From assembly GCA_021154065.1 (NCBI GenBank), contig JAJKJG010000033.1:1-6927 (forward strand): 6,927 bases of DNA. The letters are read 5' to 3'. A model generated the notes under the pieces. The model saw only the letters and a program-made list of their open reading frames with translations, did no database searches and was not told the origin of the DNA. Below are positions 6,645 through 6,927 of this stretch, one piece after another. Position 1 is the stretch's first letter. Each line of letters opens with the position of its first letter. The translations under genes were made by a program, and so were the position numbers. This DNA is from Methylobacterium sp. Its GTDB lineage: Bacteria > Pseudomonadota > Alphaproteobacteria > Rhizobiales > Beijerinckiaceae.

Positions 6645-6797
6645 ATGACCGAGCTTGCGGCGAGCCAGGACCGATCGGAGGTAACGGAGCGCTGAGCGGT
6701 CCTTCACGATCTGGAAGACTGGCTCCGGGCCCCGATGGTGCTGCTCAGCTTCACGTAGCTGGTCCTGGTCATGGTCGAAATCGTTTGGGGGAGCACG
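6645..6797 (+). pseudogene. Decayed 5' remnant of a membrane (ion-channel-like) gene
   Basis: One constant reading frame, open from ATG 6609 and with a better start at ATG 6645, gives MTELAASQDRSEVTER, then a TGA at 6693, then AVLHDLEDWLRAPMVLLSFT, a TAG at 6756, then LVLVMVEIVWGST. The segment LEDWL..PM..L.F..LVL..VE.VWG looks like the start of a bacterial ion-channel/voltage-sensor-like membrane protein: an amphipathic stretch leading into a first hydrophobic span. The pattern continues across both stops in the same frame, so the gene seems broken by two nonsense changes. The similarity ends near 6797, just before the probable IS630 end, so the rest is missing, displaced or beyond the window. 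The pseudogene state is well supported by the interrupted pattern; the channel identity is a recollection of family style only. A short frame of 28 codons (6609-6695) is the intact front part. Confidence 0.5.
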
Positions 6798-6862
6798 TAC
6801 CTAGAGCATCGTGCCTGAAGGTGGAATCGGGCGGGGTTCACAGGAAGGGTCATTGGTGATTC

Positions 6863-6888
6863 CCCATGATCGGGAGGCCGATCATGGG
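6863..6888 (+). promoter_or_regulatory. Perfect 11-bp inverted repeat covering the transposase SD and ATG
   Basis: The left arm CCCATGATCGG (6863-6873) and right arm CCGATCATGGG (6878-6888) are exact complements around a four-base loop, GAGG. The Shine-Dalgarno GGGAGG (6872-6877) spans the stem top and loop, and the start codon 6884-6886 is inside the right arm. In a transcript entering from outside the element this would form a hairpin hiding the start site, a device known from other IS elements to limit transposase made by read-through. The DNA palindrome could also be a binding site. Confidence 0.6.
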
Positions 6889-6927
6889 TCAGAGCTATTC
6901 GTTTGATCTGCGCTCGCGCATCGTGGC
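6884..6927 (+). CDS. IS630-family transposase, N-terminal 14 codons (runs off the right edge)
   Basis: The visible product MGQSYSFDLRSRIV followed by a partial codon matches the highly conserved opening of IS630-family transposases ([MG]..AYS.DLR.R[VI]V.A), which leads into an N-terminal helix-turn-helix that binds the element ends. The DDE catalytic domain is outside the window. ATG 6884 has GGGAGG (6872-6877) six bases upstream; another in-frame ATG at 6866 would add only MIGRPI. Whether the full gene is intact, or made by frameshifting from two frames as in some IS630 members, cannot be judged. Confidence 0.75.
   Translation, partial: MGQSYSFDLRSRIV

Larger units (their letters stand above)
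6802..6927 (+). mobile_element. IS630-family insertion sequence, left part (right end outside window)
   Basis: The element is recognised from its transposase start at 6884. Its outer end is not proven. A plausible left boundary is the TA at 6802-6803 followed by GAGCATCGTGCCTGAAGG, since IS630 elements insert at TA and their gene usually begins within about 100 bases of the end. The pseudogene frame loses its protein pattern at this point. Confirming the boundary needs the matching inverted repeat and second TA at the right end, beyond the window. Confidence 0.5.

Noticed and set aside
6500..6859. 119-codon plus-strand frame after the cyd operon as a hypothetical gene
   Set aside because: It crosses the pseudogene and the probable IS boundary in a different frame and has no membrane or domain pattern; the other frame shows clear protein-like sequence.
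1..6927. CRISPR array, tRNA, rRNA, toxin-antitoxin pair or defence island
   Set aside because: No regularly spaced repeats, cloverleaf or rRNA-like sequence, or paired small genes of such types were found on either strand.

Overview
The window looks like chromosomal DNA of a high-GC alphaproteobacterium, probably of the order Hyphomicrobiales (Rhizobiales). This rests on the strong G/C bias at third codon positions, the style of the proteins (a short-loop cytochrome bd with a DUF2474 partner, a bacterial topoisomerase IB, a Rhizobiales-like group 4 glycosyltransferase) and an IS630-type transposase start at the right edge. No rRNA, tRNA or CRISPR array was seen.

Layout, left to right. (1) The 5' part of a glycosyltransferase runs leftward off the window, from a probable GTG at 328. 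(2) Divergent from it is a 98-residue SemiSWEET sugar-transporter subunit (443-739). (3) A type IB DNA topoisomerase (817-1998) carries all five expected active-site positions. (4) A serine alpha/beta-hydrolase of the dienelactone-hydrolase type converges on it, and the two coding ends overlap by 29 bases. Its start is best placed at GTG 2641, behind a strong GGAGG. (5) Divergent from the hydrolase is a metallo-beta-lactamase-fold protein (2888-3727) whose metal-binding set departs from the canonical one at two places. (6) A three-gene operon follows (3868-6496): cytochrome bd-type quinol oxidase subunits I and II, then a 41-residue single-span DUF2474 protein whose start codon overlaps the cydB stop. 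A promoter-like region with an 18-bp perfect palindrome lies upstream of cydA. (7) From about 6609 the sequence is decayed. One constant reading frame holds a remnant resembling the start of a membrane (ion-channel-like) protein, broken by two stop codons and then cut off where an insertion element appears to begin. (8) The window ends 15 codons into an IS630-family transposase whose ribosome-binding site and start codon sit inside a perfect 11-bp inverted repeat.

How the genes work together: only the cydA-cydB-DUF2474 block is a clear functional unit. It makes a membrane oxidase that reduces O2 to water with quinol, probably the cyanide-insensitive (CIO) short-Q-loop type; no cydDC genes are present. 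The other genes look like independent housekeeping or accessory genes. I do not see a new multi-gene system such as a defence island. The most interesting points are local: the hairpin over the transposase start, the unusual metal ligands of the MBL protein, the palindrome before cydA, the translationally coupled microprotein, and the broken gene next to the IS.
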